From contig JACKLF010000002.1 of NCBI GenBank assembly GCA_024236055.1, positions 372,001 to 436,000 on the forward strand: a stretch of 64,000 bases of DNA. The letters are read 5' to 3'. Of the stretch, positions 1 to 9,402 are shown piece after piece. A program made the translations under genes and the position numbers. The notes below the pieces were generated by a model. It searched no databases, was not told where the DNA came from, and was given only the letters and a program-made list of their open reading frames with translations. Origin of the DNA: Alphaproteobacteria bacterium (GTDB taxonomy: Bacteria; Pseudomonadota; Alphaproteobacteria; Micropepsales; Micropepsaceae). Positions within the stretch are counted from its first letter, which is position 1. Each line of letters opens with the position of its first letter.

Positions 1-148
1 CGAAGCAGTTGCGATCCAAACTGGCACAAGGGTTTGTGCCCGTACAAGAGTCCGGGAGTCACGAACTGGGCATGAAAAAAAGATTCCACAGCTTTGCGGA
101 CACGCCGGATTCCAGCGCAGCAGACGGCTGCCGCGGCTGTGGATTGCG

Positions 149-412
149 CTAAGTGCTTGATTTGGAGTCGGAACCGGACTCCAGCGCCGCGATCCGCGCC
201 GCCAGCGCCTCATTCTCGGCGCGCGCCTTGGCGGCCATCGCCTTGACCGCCTCGAATTCCTCGCGCGGCACGAAATCCATGTCCGCCACCAGCCGTTCCA
301 GCCGCTGGCGCATGAAGGTGTCGATTTCGGCGCGCAGGCCCTGGGCCATGCCCGCCGCATCGGTAAAGGCCTTGGCCATGCCATCCAGGAAGGGATTGTC
401 GGTCTGCGCCAT
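149..412 (-). CDS. ubiK: UbiK-family accessory factor (BMFP domain)
   Basis: This encodes an 87-residue acidic, helical protein. The first half is amphipathic (DNPFLDGMAKAFTDAAGMAQ) and the second half is a coiled coil (ARAENEALAARIAALE), the usual plan of the BMFP/YqiC family. Family members such as UbiK assist the ubiquinone-biosynthesis complex and bind membranes. I chose the ATG at 412 because GGAG lies six bases upstream; an in-frame ATG at 424 and one at 469 lack that support. It stands divergently from lgt, a pairing I recall as common in alphaproteobacteria. The family call is good; a role in ubiquinone synthesis here is inferred from the family. Confidence 0.8.
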   Translation of the reverse strand: MAQTDNPFLDGMAKAFTDAAGMAQGLRAEIDTFMRQRLERLVADMDFVPREEFEAVKAMAAKARAENEALAARIAALESGSDSKSST

Positions 413-485
413 GACGGGCTCCATATCGCAGCCTCTATATGACCAGCCCGGCCTGCGGGCACAAGCCACCTTGCAGAACCGTGTC

Positions 486-518
486 TTGACATTGTGGCGC
501 GGGTGCTGCCCGTCTAAC
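486..518 (+). promoter_or_regulatory. possible sigma-70 promoter for lgt
   Basis: A perfect -35 hexamer TTGACA lies at 486-491, about 60 bases before the lgt start. The best -10 candidate (TCTAAC near 513) is at poor spacing, so this is only a weak call. Confidence 0.22.
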
Positions 519-550
519 CCGCGATTTCGACGATCCCAGCATCAGGTTCC

Positions 551-1432
551 ATGATCCAGGCCCTGCTTCCCTATCCCCATATCGACCCGGTGGCCCTGCA
601 CATCTGGGGGCCGCTGGAAATCCGCTGGTATGCCCTGGCCTACATCGCCGGCATCGTGCTGGCCTGGTGGGGCATCGTGCGGGTGCTGCGCAAGAAGGCG
701 CTGTGGGCCCATCCGCCCTTCAACGGCAGGCCGCCGGCCACCGAGGACGATATCGGCGACCTGGTGGTCTGGGCCGTCTTCGGCGTCATCATCGGCGGAC
801 GGCTTGGCTGGGTGCTGATCTATGGCGTCATCCTGTGTTCGGTGACGCCCGACTATGGCGGCTTCTGCACCGGCCTGCCGATGGATTTCGTCCATCACCC
901 CATGCGCATCTTCGCGGCCTGGGAAGGCGGCATGTCCTTTCATGGCGGCCTGTTCGGCGTGATCGTCGCCATGTGGCTGTTCTGCCGCAAACGCAAGCTG
1001 AAGCTGCTGCCCATCGCCGACCTGGCCTGCGCCTTCGCGCCGGTCGGCCTGTTCTTCGGCCGCATCGCCAACTTCATCAATGATGAATTGTGGGGCCGGC
1101 CCACCGACGTGCCCTGGGCGATGATCTTCCCGCGCGGCGGCAACATTCCCCGTCACCCCAGCCAGCTTTACGAGGCGGCGCTGGAAGGCATCGCGCTGTT
1201 CATCATCCTGCAGATCGCGCTGCGCGTGTTTCGCGCCAACGAACGGCCGGGCCTGCTGTCGGCCCTCTTCCTGTTCGGCTATGGCGCCTTCCGCTTCTTC
1301 GTCGAATGGTTCCGCGAGCCCGACAGCCAGTTCATTGGCCCCATCTCCATGGGCATGGCGCTGTCGATCCCGATCTGGCTGGCGGCCGGGTTTCTGTTCT
1401 GGATTTCCCGGCGCAAGCCCGCGGCGCAATGA
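551..1432 (+). CDS. lgt: prolipoprotein diacylglyceryl transferase
   Basis: Lgt moves diacylglyceryl from phosphatidylglycerol to the lipobox cysteine of prolipoproteins in the inner membrane. The protein is 293 residues, typical for the family, with about seven hydrophobic segments. The family signature GRIANFINDELWG is at about residues 170-182, SFHGG at about 129, and HPSQLYEA near 201. The stop codon overlaps the start of the next gene (ATGA), so it is translationally coupled to the methyltransferase and pgeF, which suggests one operon of envelope and respiratory functions. Confidence 0.97.
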   Translation: MIQALLPYPHIDPVALHIWGPLEIRWYALAYIAGIVLAWWGIVRVLRKKALWAHPPFNGRPPATEDDIGDLVVWAVFGVIIGGRLGWVLIYGVILCSVTPDYGGFCTGLPMDFVHHPMRIFAAWEGGMSFHGGLFGVIVAMWLFCRKRKLKLLPIADLACAFAPVGLFFGRIANFINDELWGRPTDVPWAMIFPRGGNIPRHPSQLYEAALEGIALFIILQIALRVFRANERPGLLSALFLFGYGAFRFFVEWFREPDSQFIGPISMGMALSIPIWLAAGFLFWISRRKPAAQ

Positions 1433-2553
1433 CGGCGCATGAAGGCAACAGCGTGACTTTGGCCAGCCGCATCGCGGCGCTTATCGAGGCCCAGGGCCCG
1501 ATGTCGGTGGCGCAGTTCATGTCCATCGCCCTGCTCGATCCCGCCCAGGGCTATTACGCCACCCGCGATCCCTTCGGCCCCCGCGACAAGGGCGGCGATT
1601 TCATCACCGCGCCCGAAATCAGCCAGATGTTCGGCGAGATGCTCGGCCTGTGGCTGGTGCAGGCCTGGATCGACCAGGGGCGTCCGCAAAATCCCCGCCT
1701 GGTCGAACTGGGACCGGGGCGCGGCACGCTGATGGCCGACATCCTGCGCGCCGCCCGCCAGGCGCCCGGCTTCCTGGACCAGCTTGAGGTGGTGCTGATC
1801 GAGGCCAGCCCGGTGCTGCGCGCCGTGCAGCAGCAGACGCTGGCCGACAGCGGCGCAGCCGTGCGCTGGCAAAACCAGTTCGGCGAAGGACTGGACGAGC
1901 GGCCGCTCTTTCTGGTCGCCAACGAGTTTTTCGACGCCCTGCCGCTGCGCCAGTATGTAAGGACCGACCGCGGCTGGTGCGAGCGCATGGTCACGGTGGA
2001 AAATGACGCCCTGGCCTTCGGCCTGGCCCCGGTGCCCGCGCCCCGGCCCGCCATACCGCTGAGCCCCGAAACCGCGCCCGATGGCGGGGTCTATGAAACC
2101 TCGCCCGCTGCCCTGGCGCTGGCCGAGGATATCGCCGCGATCATCGCCCGGCGCGGCGGCGCGGCCCTGCTGGTCGATTACGGCTATCAGAGCCGCAACG
2201 GCTTCGGCGAAACCCTCCAGGCGCTGGGCGGCCACCGCTTTGCCGACGTGCTGGCCGCCCCGGGCCGGGACGACCTGTCCGCCCATGTCGATTTCGCGGC
2301 CCTGGCCGGGGCCGGGCGGCAGGGCGGCGCGGCGGTGCTGGGCCCGGTGTCCCAGGGCGCCTTCCTGACCGCGCTGGGGCTGGACCAGCGCGCCGGCCAG
2401 CTTGCCAGCGCCAATCCAAGCGCCGCTGAGAGCCTCAAGGCGGCGGTGGAGCGGCTGACCGCGCCGGCCCAGATGGGCACCCTGTTCAAGGCCCTGGCCT
2501 TCCTGCCGCCCGCTTTCGACAGCGCGCCGGGATTCATGGAGCGCCCCAAATGA
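1429..2553 (+). CDS. class I SAM-dependent methyltransferase, NDUFAF7/MidA-like
   Basis: The 374-residue protein belongs to the DUF185 family whose mitochondrial member NDUFAF7 methylates an arginine of a complex I subunit. The SAM-binding loop VELGPGRGTLMADIL is at about residues 91-105, the N-terminal AQFMSIALLDPAQGYYATRD and FITAPEISQMFGE motifs are intact, and ANEFFDALP follows in the middle. I start it at the ATG at 1429, which overlaps the lgt stop by four bases; an upstream extension in this frame lies wholly inside lgt and is not credible. Its bacterial substrate is not known; complex I is a guess from the mitochondrial homologue. Confidence 0.88.
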   Translation: MTAHEGNSVTLASRIAALIEAQGPMSVAQFMSIALLDPAQGYYATRDPFGPRDKGGDFITAPEISQMFGEMLGLWLVQAWIDQGRPQNPRLVELGPGRGTLMADILRAARQAPGFLDQLEVVLIEASPVLRAVQQQTLADSGAAVRWQNQFGEGLDERPLFLVANEFFDALPLRQYVRTDRGWCERMVTVENDALAFGLAPVPAPRPAIPLSPETAPDGGVYETSPAALALAEDIAAIIARRGGAALLVDYGYQSRNGFGETLQALGGHRFADVLAAPGRDDLSAHVDFAALAGAGRQGGAAVLGPVSQGAFLTALGLDQRAGQLASANPSAAESLKAAVERLTAPAQMGTLFKALAFLPPAFDSAPGFMERPK

Positions 2554-3329
2554 GCACCGAGACACCCGCGCCCGTCAGCGCCATGACCGCCCCGAACCTG
2601 GCCGCGCCCGGCCTGGTCCACGGCTTCTTCCTGCGTCATGGCGGGACGTCCGGCGGCATCTATGAAAGCCTCAATTGCGGTCCCGGCTCGCGCGACGATG
2701 CCGATGCGGTGGGCGAAAACCGCCGCCGCGTGGCCCAGGCCCTGGGCCCCGGCATCGAACTGGTGACGCAGTACCAGATCCACAGCGCGGTGGTGCATGC
2801 GGTGCCGCATACCGGCACGCGCGAAGGCGATGCGATGGTCACCGCCACGCCGGGCCTGGCGCTGGGCATCCTGACCGCCGACTGCGCGCCCGTGCTGCTG
2901 GCCGATGCGGGCGCGCGCGTGATCGGGGCCGCCCATGCCGGCTGGAAAGGTGCATTAGGCGGGGTGCTGGAAAACACCGTCGCCGCGATGGAGCAGCTGG
3001 GCGCGCGGCGCGAAAACATCCACGCCGCCATCGGCCCCGCCATCAGCCAGGACAATTACGAGGTCGGCTGGGAATTCCGCGACCGTTTCCTGGAGCTGGG
3101 CCTGCGCAACCGCCGCTTCTTTGTGCCCTCGGACCGTGAGGGCCATTACCGCTTCGACCTGAAGGGTTATGGCGCGCACCGCCTGGCCCAGGCCGGGGTG
3201 ACGTCGGTGGAAATCCTGCCCGCCTGCACCTATCCGCCGGAAAACGGCTTCTTCAGCTACCGGCGCACGACCCACAGGGGCGAGCCCGATTACGGCCGCC
3301 AGGTTTCGGCCATCGCACTGCTCCCATAA
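2550..3329 (+). CDS. pgeF: peptidoglycan editing factor PgeF (YfiH/laccase-domain family)
   Basis: The 259-residue protein is a YfiH/COG1496 member. Its putative metal ligands are visible: the histidine in YQIHS, the cysteine in LTADCAPVLLAD and the histidine in AAHAGWKGA. The C-terminal YRRTTHRGEPDYGRQ tail is also typical. PgeF removes wrongly incorporated amino acids from cell-wall precursors, and some homologues act as purine nucleoside enzymes. It overlaps the methyltransferase by four bases (ATGA) and ends the lgt operon. Confidence 0.9.
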   Translation: MSTETPAPVSAMTAPNLAAPGLVHGFFLRHGGTSGGIYESLNCGPGSRDDADAVGENRRRVAQALGPGIELVTQYQIHSAVVHAVPHTGTREGDAMVTATPGLALGILTADCAPVLLADAGARVIGAAHAGWKGALGGVLENTVAAMEQLGARRENIHAAIGPAISQDNYEVGWEFRDRFLELGLRNRRFFVPSDREGHYRFDLKGYGAHRLAQAGVTSVEILPACTYPPENGFFSYRRTTHRGEPDYGRQVSAIALLP

Positions 3330-3470
3330 TCCGGTCCAACAACCCGGCAATTTGCCAGCATTTGCGCGGCGAATGCGCGCGGTTGCGGCCCGCAGCCCCA
3401 GCCGCTAAAAGCCCGTCATCAATTCTACACGGAGCCTCCGCGTTTCGGGGGACATGATGGGGCTGGCGCA

Positions 3471-4430
3471 ATGACGGATCTGGGCGGTTCGCGAGGCATG
3501 CGCCTCATCGCAGGCAATTCCAACGCCCCCCTGGCCGAGGCCATCGGCCAGTATCTCAAGCTGCCCTACGTCAAGGCCCAGGTGCGCCGCTTCGCCGACA
3601 TGGAAGTGTTCGTCGAGGTGCAGGAAAATGTCCGCGGCGAGGACATGTTCGTCATCCAGTCGACCAGCTATCCGGCCAACGACAACCTGATGGAACTGCT
3701 GATCATGATCGACGCGCTGCGCCGCGCCTCGGCCCGGCGCATCACCGCGGTGATCCCCTATTTCGGCTATGCCCGCCAGGACCGCAAGGTCGGCCCGCGC
3801 ACCCCCATCTCGGCCAAGCTGGTGGCCAACCTGATCACCGAGGCGGGCGCCAACCGCGTCCTGACCGTCGACCTGCATGCCGGCCAGATCCAGGGCTTCT
3901 TCGACATTCCCACCGACAATCTGTTCGCCATGCCGGTGATCGTGAAGGACATCATCGACCATATCGGGCCCAAGCTGCCGATGGTGGTCTCGCCCGACGT
4001 GGGCGGCGTGGTGCGCGCCCGCGCCCTGGCGCGCCGGCTGGGCACCGACCTGGCCATTGTCGACAAGCGCCGCGAGAAGGCGGGCGAATCCGAGGTGATG
4101 AACATCATCGGCGACGTGGAAGGCCAGTCCTGCGTGCTGATCGACGATATCGTCGATTCGGGCGGCACCATCTGCAACGCCGCCGAGGCGCTGCTGAAGA
4201 ACGGCGCCACCGAGGTCTATGCCTATGCCACCCACGGCGTGCTGTCGGGCGGCGCGGTGACGCGCATCAGGAATTCCAAGCTCAAGTCGATGGTGGTGTC
4301 CGATTCCATCCAGGCCACCGACGGGGTGCGCGACTGCCCCAATATCCGCACCATCTCCATCGCGCCTTTGCTGGGCGAAGCCATGCGCCGGATCAACAAC
4401 GAGGCGTCGGTCTCTAGCCTGTTCGACTGA
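3471..4430 (+). CDS. prs: ribose-phosphate pyrophosphokinase
   Basis: Prs makes PRPP from ribose 5-phosphate and ATP for nucleotide, histidine and tryptophan synthesis; PRPP also feeds apt in this window. The protein shows the early PRPP-synthase loop FADMEVFVEVQENVRG, VDLHAGQIQGFFDIPTDNL, VVSPDVGGVVRARALA and the PRPP loop CVLIDDIVDSGGT. As given it has 319 residues. The family usually starts at MRLIAGNSN, which here is the internal ATG at 3498 (310 residues); neither start has a strong ribosome site. The ATG at 3471 overlaps the stop of a six-codon leader at 3454-3474, which may couple translation. Confidence 0.95.
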   Translation: MTDLGGSRGMRLIAGNSNAPLAEAIGQYLKLPYVKAQVRRFADMEVFVEVQENVRGEDMFVIQSTSYPANDNLMELLIMIDALRRASARRITAVIPYFGYARQDRKVGPRTPISAKLVANLITEAGANRVLTVDLHAGQIQGFFDIPTDNLFAMPVIVKDIIDHIGPKLPMVVSPDVGGVVRARALARRLGTDLAIVDKRREKAGESEVMNIIGDVEGQSCVLIDDIVDSGGTICNAAEALLKNGATEVYAYATHGVLSGGAVTRIRNSKLKSMVVSDSIQATDGVRDCPNIRTISIAPLLGEAMRRINNEASVSSLFD

Positions 4431-4433
4431 TGG

Positions 4434-4835
4434 TCAGACCAGCGCGCCCACGATCGCGCCCTGTATCACAACCACCAAAGTCCAGTGCGCCGCGTCGATC
4501 GCCGTGGCCGCCAATGGCTTTTGCAGGAACTGGTGATTGATTACCGTGCTGGTCGCCAACAGCCCCACCCCAAGCGTCAGCCCCGCAATGGCCCCGAAGC
4601 CGGCGCCCACCACGCCCAGATGGTCCAGGGTCTGATAGACCACCGCCGCCATCACCACCTCGCCCACCAGGCAGACCGCCAGCGGCGTCAGGGGCATTTT
4701 CCGCTGCTCGCCCTCCGGACAGGGCGGCAGGCCATGCGCCCGCTGCCAGGGCGCGCTGAAAACTGTGTACCAGGCCGCTCCGAACAGCCAGGCGGCCAGC
4801 CCCGCCAGGGCAATGACGACGAACGGATTGTGCAT
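4434..4835 (-). CDS. DUF1761 family membrane protein
   Basis: The 133-residue protein has four hydrophobic segments and the DUF1761 pattern near the N-terminus (LFGAAWYTVFSAPWQRAHG). The family has no established function. The gene converges with prs, with only three bases between the stops, and stands divergently from rplY, so it appears to be a single-gene unit. Confidence 0.75.
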   Translation of the reverse strand: MHNPFVVIALAGLAAWLFGAAWYTVFSAPWQRAHGLPPCPEGEQRKMPLTPLAVCLVGEVVMAAVVYQTLDHLGVVGAGFGAIAGLTLGVGLLATSTVINHQFLQKPLAATAIDAAHWTLVVVIQGAIVGALV

Positions 4836-4989
4836 GGCGTTTCCCCTTTGTTTTCCCTGTTCGGCGCAAGGCTAGCATGGCCCCCGCCCCCGTCCAGGAG
4901 GCCATGGTTGCCTTGCGGCGTCCCTTCGGCTAAAAGCCACGCCTTTCCGCCCCGCCGCCGGCTTGGGCGGCCGCCGAAGGATCAGGAAA

Positions 4990-5655
4990 ATGTCGCAGGT
5001 TCAAGAGCTTAAGGTTGAAGCGCGCAGCGGTACGGGCAAGGGCCCGGCCTATCAGGCGCGCCAGAAGGGCCTGATTCCGGGCGTCATCTATGGCGGCACC
5101 AGCGAGCCGGAGAATGTGAATGTGGACGGCCACGCCCTGTTCCTGCACGTCAGCACCGGCCACTTCCTGACCACGCTGTTCAACCTGGACATCGCCGGCA
5201 AGAAGACCCGCGTGATCCCGCGCGACCTGCAGCTGGACCCGGTGACCGATTTCCCCGTCCATGTCGATTTCATGCGCCTGGAAGAAGGCGCCACCGTGCG
5301 CCTGTCGATCCCGGTGCGCTTCAAGGGCCAGGACACCTCGCCCGGCCTGAAGAAGGGCGGCACGCTGAACATCGTGCGCCACGAGATCGCGCTGATCTGC
5401 CCGGCCGACACCATTCCCAACACCATCGATGTCGACGTGTCGGGCCTGGACATCAACGAGTCCATCCACATCAAGACGCTGAACCTGCCCGAAGGCGTCA
5501 AGCCGGTGATCCAGGGCCGCAACTTCACCATCTGCTCGATCGTTGCGCCGACCAGCGTGCGTGAAGAACTGCGTGCCGCTGCCGCCGCCGCCGATGCGCC
5601 CGCCGCCGAGGCCGCACCCGCCGCCGCTGCCGCCGCGCCCGCCGCCAAGAAGTAA
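4990..5655 (+). CDS. rplY: 50S ribosomal protein L25/general stress protein Ctc
   Basis: The 221-residue protein is the long Ctc form of L25. Residues 1-95 form the 5S rRNA-binding domain (GTGKGPAYQARQKGLIPGVI), about 100-185 the Ctc beta domain, and about 190-221 an alanine-rich tail ending in AAKK. I start it at the ATG at 4990, which follows AGGA closely. It lies 33 bases before pth, the rplY-pth-ychF order common in proteobacteria, so the three are probably one translation-related operon. Confidence 0.96.
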   Translation: MSQVQELKVEARSGTGKGPAYQARQKGLIPGVIYGGTSEPENVNVDGHALFLHVSTGHFLTTLFNLDIAGKKTRVIPRDLQLDPVTDFPVHVDFMRLEEGATVRLSIPVRFKGQDTSPGLKKGGTLNIVRHEIALICPADTIPNTIDVDVSGLDINESIHIKTLNLPEGVKPVIQGRNFTICSIVAPTSVREELRAAAAAADAPAAEAAPAAAAAAPAAKK

Positions 5656-5688
5656 GACACGCCGACGCCGGAGGGAGGCGCATCCCTT

Positions 5689-6318
5689 ATGGATACGCCC
5701 CTTCTCGTTGCCGGACTAGGAAATCCCGGATCGCAATATGCGAAGAACCGGCACAATGCCGGGTTCATCGTCGTGGACGAAATTCACGCCGCGCACGGCT
5801 TCGGCCCCTGGAAGGCGAAGTTCGACGGGCTGATCAGCGAAGGCAGGCTGGCCGGGCGCAGGGTCTATCTGCTCAAGCCCCAGACATACATGAACCTGTC
5901 GGGCGACAGCATCGGCCCTGCCCTGCGTTTCTACAAACTGCCGCTGTCGGCCCTGGTGGTGATCCATGACGAGATCGACCTGGCCGCGGGCAAGCTGAAA
6001 GTGAAGACCGGCGGCGGCGATGCCGGACAGAATGGCCTCAAGTCCATCACCGCCACGCTGGGACCGGACTATCGGCGGGTGCGCGTGGGCATCGGCCATC
6101 CGGGCATGAAGGAGATGGTCTCGAACCATGTGCTGGGCAATTTCGGCAAGGACGAGATCGCCTGGCTGAAGCCGATGGTCGAGGCGATGGTGAAAGCCGC
6201 CCCGCTGCTGGCCAAGGACGACGACAACGGCTTCATGAGCAAGGTGGCGCTGCTGACCCAGCCCGCGAAGCCGCCAGAGAAGCCGAAAGCCGATAAAGCA
6301 AAGAAAGAACCGGAATAA
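5689..6318 (+). CDS. pth: peptidyl-tRNA hydrolase
   Basis: Pth releases stalled peptides from tRNA. The 209-residue protein has the N-terminal GLGNPGSQYAKNRHNAGF with the catalytic histidine at about residue 22, KPQTYMNLSG, and VVIHDEIDL with the partner aspartate. GGGDAGQNGLKS and RVRVGIGHPG are intact. A lysine/proline-rich tail of about 20 residues extends past the core. The TAA stop shares its last A with the start of ychF (TAATG), so the two are translationally coupled. Confidence 0.97.
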   Translation: MDTPLLVAGLGNPGSQYAKNRHNAGFIVVDEIHAAHGFGPWKAKFDGLISEGRLAGRRVYLLKPQTYMNLSGDSIGPALRFYKLPLSALVVIHDEIDLAAGKLKVKTGGGDAGQNGLKSITATLGPDYRRVRVGIGHPGMKEMVSNHVLGNFGKDEIAWLKPMVEAMVKAAPLLAKDDDNGFMSKVALLTQPAKPPEKPKADKAKKEPE

Positions 6319-7415
6319 TGGGATTCAAGTGCGGTATCGTGGGCCTGCCCAATGTCGGCAAGTCGACCCTGTTCAATGCGCTCACGCAGACGGCCGCCGC
6401 CCAGGCCGCCAACTATCCCTTCTGCACCATCGAGCCGAATGTCGGCGATGTCGCCGTGCCCGATCCGCGCCTGGACACGCTGGCGAAGATCGCCGGATCG
6501 CAGGAGATCATTCCCACCCGCATCACCTTTGTCGACATTGCCGGGCTGGTGCGCGGGGCATCGAAGGGCGAAGGACTGGGCAACCAATTTCTGGCCAACA
6601 TCCGCGAGGTCGATGCGGTGGTGCATGTGCTGCGCTGCTTCGAGGATGACGACATCACCCATGTCGACGGCAAGATCGACCCCATCGCCGATGCCGAGAC
6701 GGTGGAAACCGAACTGATGCTCGCCGACCTGGAATCGATGGAAAAGCGCGTCCTGCCGCTGGAGAAAAAGGCCAAGGGCGGCGACAAGGATTCCAAGGAG
6801 CTGCTGGCGCTGATGACCAAGGCGCTGGTGCTGCTGCGCGACGGCAAGCCCGCACGCCTGGCCGAACTGACGCCGGAAGAGCGCGCGCCCTACAGCCAAC
6901 TTGGCCTGATGACCGCCAAGCCGGTGCTGTATGTGCTGAATGTCGAGGAAGGCTCGGCCGCCGCCGGCAATTCCATTTCCGCCCGCGCCGAAGAAATGGC
7001 GAAGAAGCAGGGCGCCAAGGCCGTGGTGATTTCGGCGAAGATCGAAGAGGAAATCGCCCAGATGCCCGCCGCCGACCGCGGCGACTTTCTGGACTCGCTG
7101 GGCCTGGAAGAGCCCGGCCTGAACCGGCTGATCCGCGCCGGTTACGAGCTGCTGGGCCTTCTGACCTTCTTCACCGTGGGGCCCAAGGAAGCGCGCGCCT
7201 GGACGGTGACGGCGGGCTCAAAAGCGCCCCAGGCCGCGGGCGTGATCCATACCGATTTTGAGCATGGCTTTATCCGCGCCGAAACCATCGCCTACGGTGA
7301 CTATGTCGCCGGCAAGGGCGAGGCCGGCGCGCGCGAGGCGGGCAAGTTCCGGCTGGAAGGCAAGGAGTATGTCGTCCAGGACGGCGACGTGATGCACTTC
7401 CGCTTCAACACTTAA
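6318..7415 (+). CDS. ychF: redox-regulated Obg-like ATPase YchF
   Basis: YchF is a ribosome-associated P-loop ATPase of the Obg family. The 365-residue length is standard. The Walker A loop GLPNVGKST is at residues 9-17, the switch region is DIAGLVRGASKGEGLGNQFL, and a C-terminal TGS domain begins near residue 280 (TFFTVGPKEARAW). Its place after rplY and pth supports a role in translation. Confidence 0.97.
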   Translation: MGFKCGIVGLPNVGKSTLFNALTQTAAAQAANYPFCTIEPNVGDVAVPDPRLDTLAKIAGSQEIIPTRITFVDIAGLVRGASKGEGLGNQFLANIREVDAVVHVLRCFEDDDITHVDGKIDPIADAETVETELMLADLESMEKRVLPLEKKAKGGDKDSKELLALMTKALVLLRDGKPARLAELTPEERAPYSQLGLMTAKPVLYVLNVEEGSAAAGNSISARAEEMAKKQGAKAVVISAKIEEEIAQMPAADRGDFLDSLGLEEPGLNRLIRAGYELLGLLTFFTVGPKEARAWTVTAGSKAPQAAGVIHTDFEHGFIRAETIAYGDYVAGKGEAGAREAGKFRLEGKEYVVQDGDVMHFRFNT

Positions 7416-7449
7416 GGTTGCACGCGGCGACGCGCGCGAAAGGTACCTC

Positions 7450-9399
7450 TTGGCATTCCTGAAAGCTCCAGCCTCCATCGCCCGCGCCCTGGCCGCGCGG
7501 GATTATAGCACCGCGACCCCCGTGCAGGCGGCCGTGCTGGAAGCGGACGCCGCGCGCGATCTTCTGGTGTCCGCCCAGACCGGGTCGGGCAAGACCATCG
7601 CCTTCGGCCTGGCGATGGCCGAAACCCTGCTGGAAGGCGCCGACACGCTGGGACGGGCCGCCGCCCCACTGGCGTTGGTCATCGCGCCCACGCGCGAGCT
7701 TGCCTTGCAAGTCCAGCGCGAACTGAACTGGCTTTATCAATATGCCGGCGCGCGCGTGGTTTCCTGCGTGGGCGGCATGGACCCGGGCGCGGAACGCCGC
7801 CAGCTTGCGGGCGGCGCCCATATCGTGGTCGGCACGCCGGGCCGTTTGCGCGACCATCTGGAACGCCGCGCGCTGGACGTCACCGGGCTGAAGGTCGCGG
7901 TGCTGGACGAGGCCGACGAAATGCTCGACATGGGCTTTCACGAGGACCTGCAGTTCATCCTGGAAGCGACGCCGGCGGACCGCCGCACGCTGCTGTTCTC
8001 GGCCACCCTGCCCAAGGATATCCTGTCTTTGGCGCAGCAGTATCAGCGCGACGCGCTGCGCATCGCCACGCGCGGCGAGGCCGGCGGCCATGCCGACATC
8101 GAATACCGTGCCGTGCGCATCGCGCCGGGCAGCGCCGAGCGTGCGGTGATCAACCTGTTGCGCTTCATCGATCCGCCCAGCGCGCTGGTCTTCTGCAGCA
8201 CCCGCCAGGCGGTGCGCCACCTGGAAGCGATGCTGCTGGAACGCGGCTTCGCGGCGGTTTCGCTTTCGGGTGAGCTCAGCCAGAACGAGCGCAACCATGC
8301 ACTTCAGGCGCTGCGCGACGGGCGCGCCCGCGTCTGCGTCGCCACCGACGTGGCCGCGCGCGGCATCGACCTGCCCAGCCTGTCGCTGGTGATCCATGCC
8401 GACCTGCCCAATGACGCCCAGGTTCTGCAGCATCGCAGCGGCCGCACCGGCCGCGCCGGGCGCAAGGGGGTCAGCATCCTGCTGGTGCCGCCGTCGCGCC
8501 GCCGCCGCGCCGAGGAAATGCTGGGCCGCGCGCGCGCGCAGTTTACCTGGTCCAACCCGCCCTCGCCGGAGGAGATCCGCAAACTGGATACCGAGCAGCT
8601 GATGACCAATCCCATCCTGACCGAACCGGCCCGGGACGAGGACAATGCCACCGCCGACGCCCTGCTGGCCGCACACGATCCGCGCACGCTGGCGGCGGCC
8701 TTTGTCCGCCTCTATCGCGCAGGCTTGCCCGCGCCGGAAGAAATCAGCGTGCCGCCGGAGCGGTCTCACGAGGGCAAACCGGCACGCGACGGCAGGAAGC
8801 CGCGCAAGGACCGCAACGAACGCGAGCCCCGCAAGATGCAGGCGCCAGGTCATGACGGCCCGCGCAAGCCCCGCGCCACGCGCGATGATTTCGCCGGCGG
8901 CCCCTGGTTCCTGATCACGGTGGGCCGCGAGCGCAATGCCGATCCCAAATGGCTGCTGCCGGAAATCTGCCGCCAGGGCGGCGTCACCAAGGCCGATATC
9001 GGCGCGATCCGCGTCCATGACGCCGAAACCCGCTTCCAGGTGTCGCCGCAGGTCGCCGAGAACTTCGCCGCTGAGGTCTCGGCGCGCCAGAAGGGCGGCG
9101 TGCGCATCTTCCCCGCGCCCGGCAACAATGGCGAGCCTTCGCCGCCAAAGCCCGCCGCCGCACAGGCCGGCGCAGACCATGCGCCCAGACAGACGTCAGA
9201 AAAGCCCCGCGCGGAAAAGTCCCACGCCGGGAACCCTCATGGTGGCAAGCCTTATGATGGAAAGCCCCGTGACGGAAAACCGAAATCCGGAAAGCCGTTC
9301 AAGGGCAAGAAGCCGTTTGCCGGCAAACCCAAGCCCGGCAGCGGCTATCTGAAAAAGCCCAAGCACGGCAAGAAATCGGGCAAGCCGCAATCCGGCTGA
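7450..9399 (+). CDS. DEAD-box RNA helicase with DbpA-type RNA-binding domain
   Basis: The 649-residue protein starts at a TTG preceded by GAAAGG. All helicase motifs are present: the Q motif (YSTATPVQ), SAQTGSGKT, APTRELALQ, VLDEADEMLD, FSATLP, VATDVAARGIDLP and HRSGRTGRAGRKG. A DbpA/CsdA-like RNA-binding domain follows at about residues 485-545 (WFLITVGRERNADPKWLLPE). The last 100 residues are very basic and built from short GKP-type repeats. It probably works in ribosome assembly or cold-stress RNA remodelling. It converges with the mtn operon with a three-base gap. Confidence 0.92.
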   Translation: MAFLKAPASIARALAARDYSTATPVQAAVLEADAARDLLVSAQTGSGKTIAFGLAMAETLLEGADTLGRAAAPLALVIAPTRELALQVQRELNWLYQYAGARVVSCVGGMDPGAERRQLAGGAHIVVGTPGRLRDHLERRALDVTGLKVAVLDEADEMLDMGFHEDLQFILEATPADRRTLLFSATLPKDILSLAQQYQRDALRIATRGEAGGHADIEYRAVRIAPGSAERAVINLLRFIDPPSALVFCSTRQAVRHLEAMLLERGFAAVSLSGELSQNERNHALQALRDGRARVCVATDVAARGIDLPSLSLVIHADLPNDAQVLQHRSGRTGRAGRKGVSILLVPPSRRRRAEEMLGRARAQFTWSNPPSPEEIRKLDTEQLMTNPILTEPARDEDNATADALLAAHDPRTLAAAFVRLYRAGLPAPEEISVPPERSHEGKPARDGRKPRKDRNEREPRKMQAPGHDGPRKPRATRDDFAGGPWFLITVGRERNADPKWLLPEICRQGGVTKADIGAIRVHDAETRFQVSPQVAENFAAEVSARQKGGVRIFPAPGNNGEPSPPKPAAAQAGADHAPRQTSEKPRAEKSHAGNPHGGKPYDGKPRDGKPKSGKPFKGKKPFAGKPKPGSGYLKKPKHGKKSGKPQSG

Positions 9400-9402
9400 T
9401 CC

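Noticed and set aside
9195..9390. GKP repeats at the helicase 3' end as a possible CRISPR or tandem repeat array
   Set aside because: The units are short, irregular and in frame; they encode a basic protein tail.
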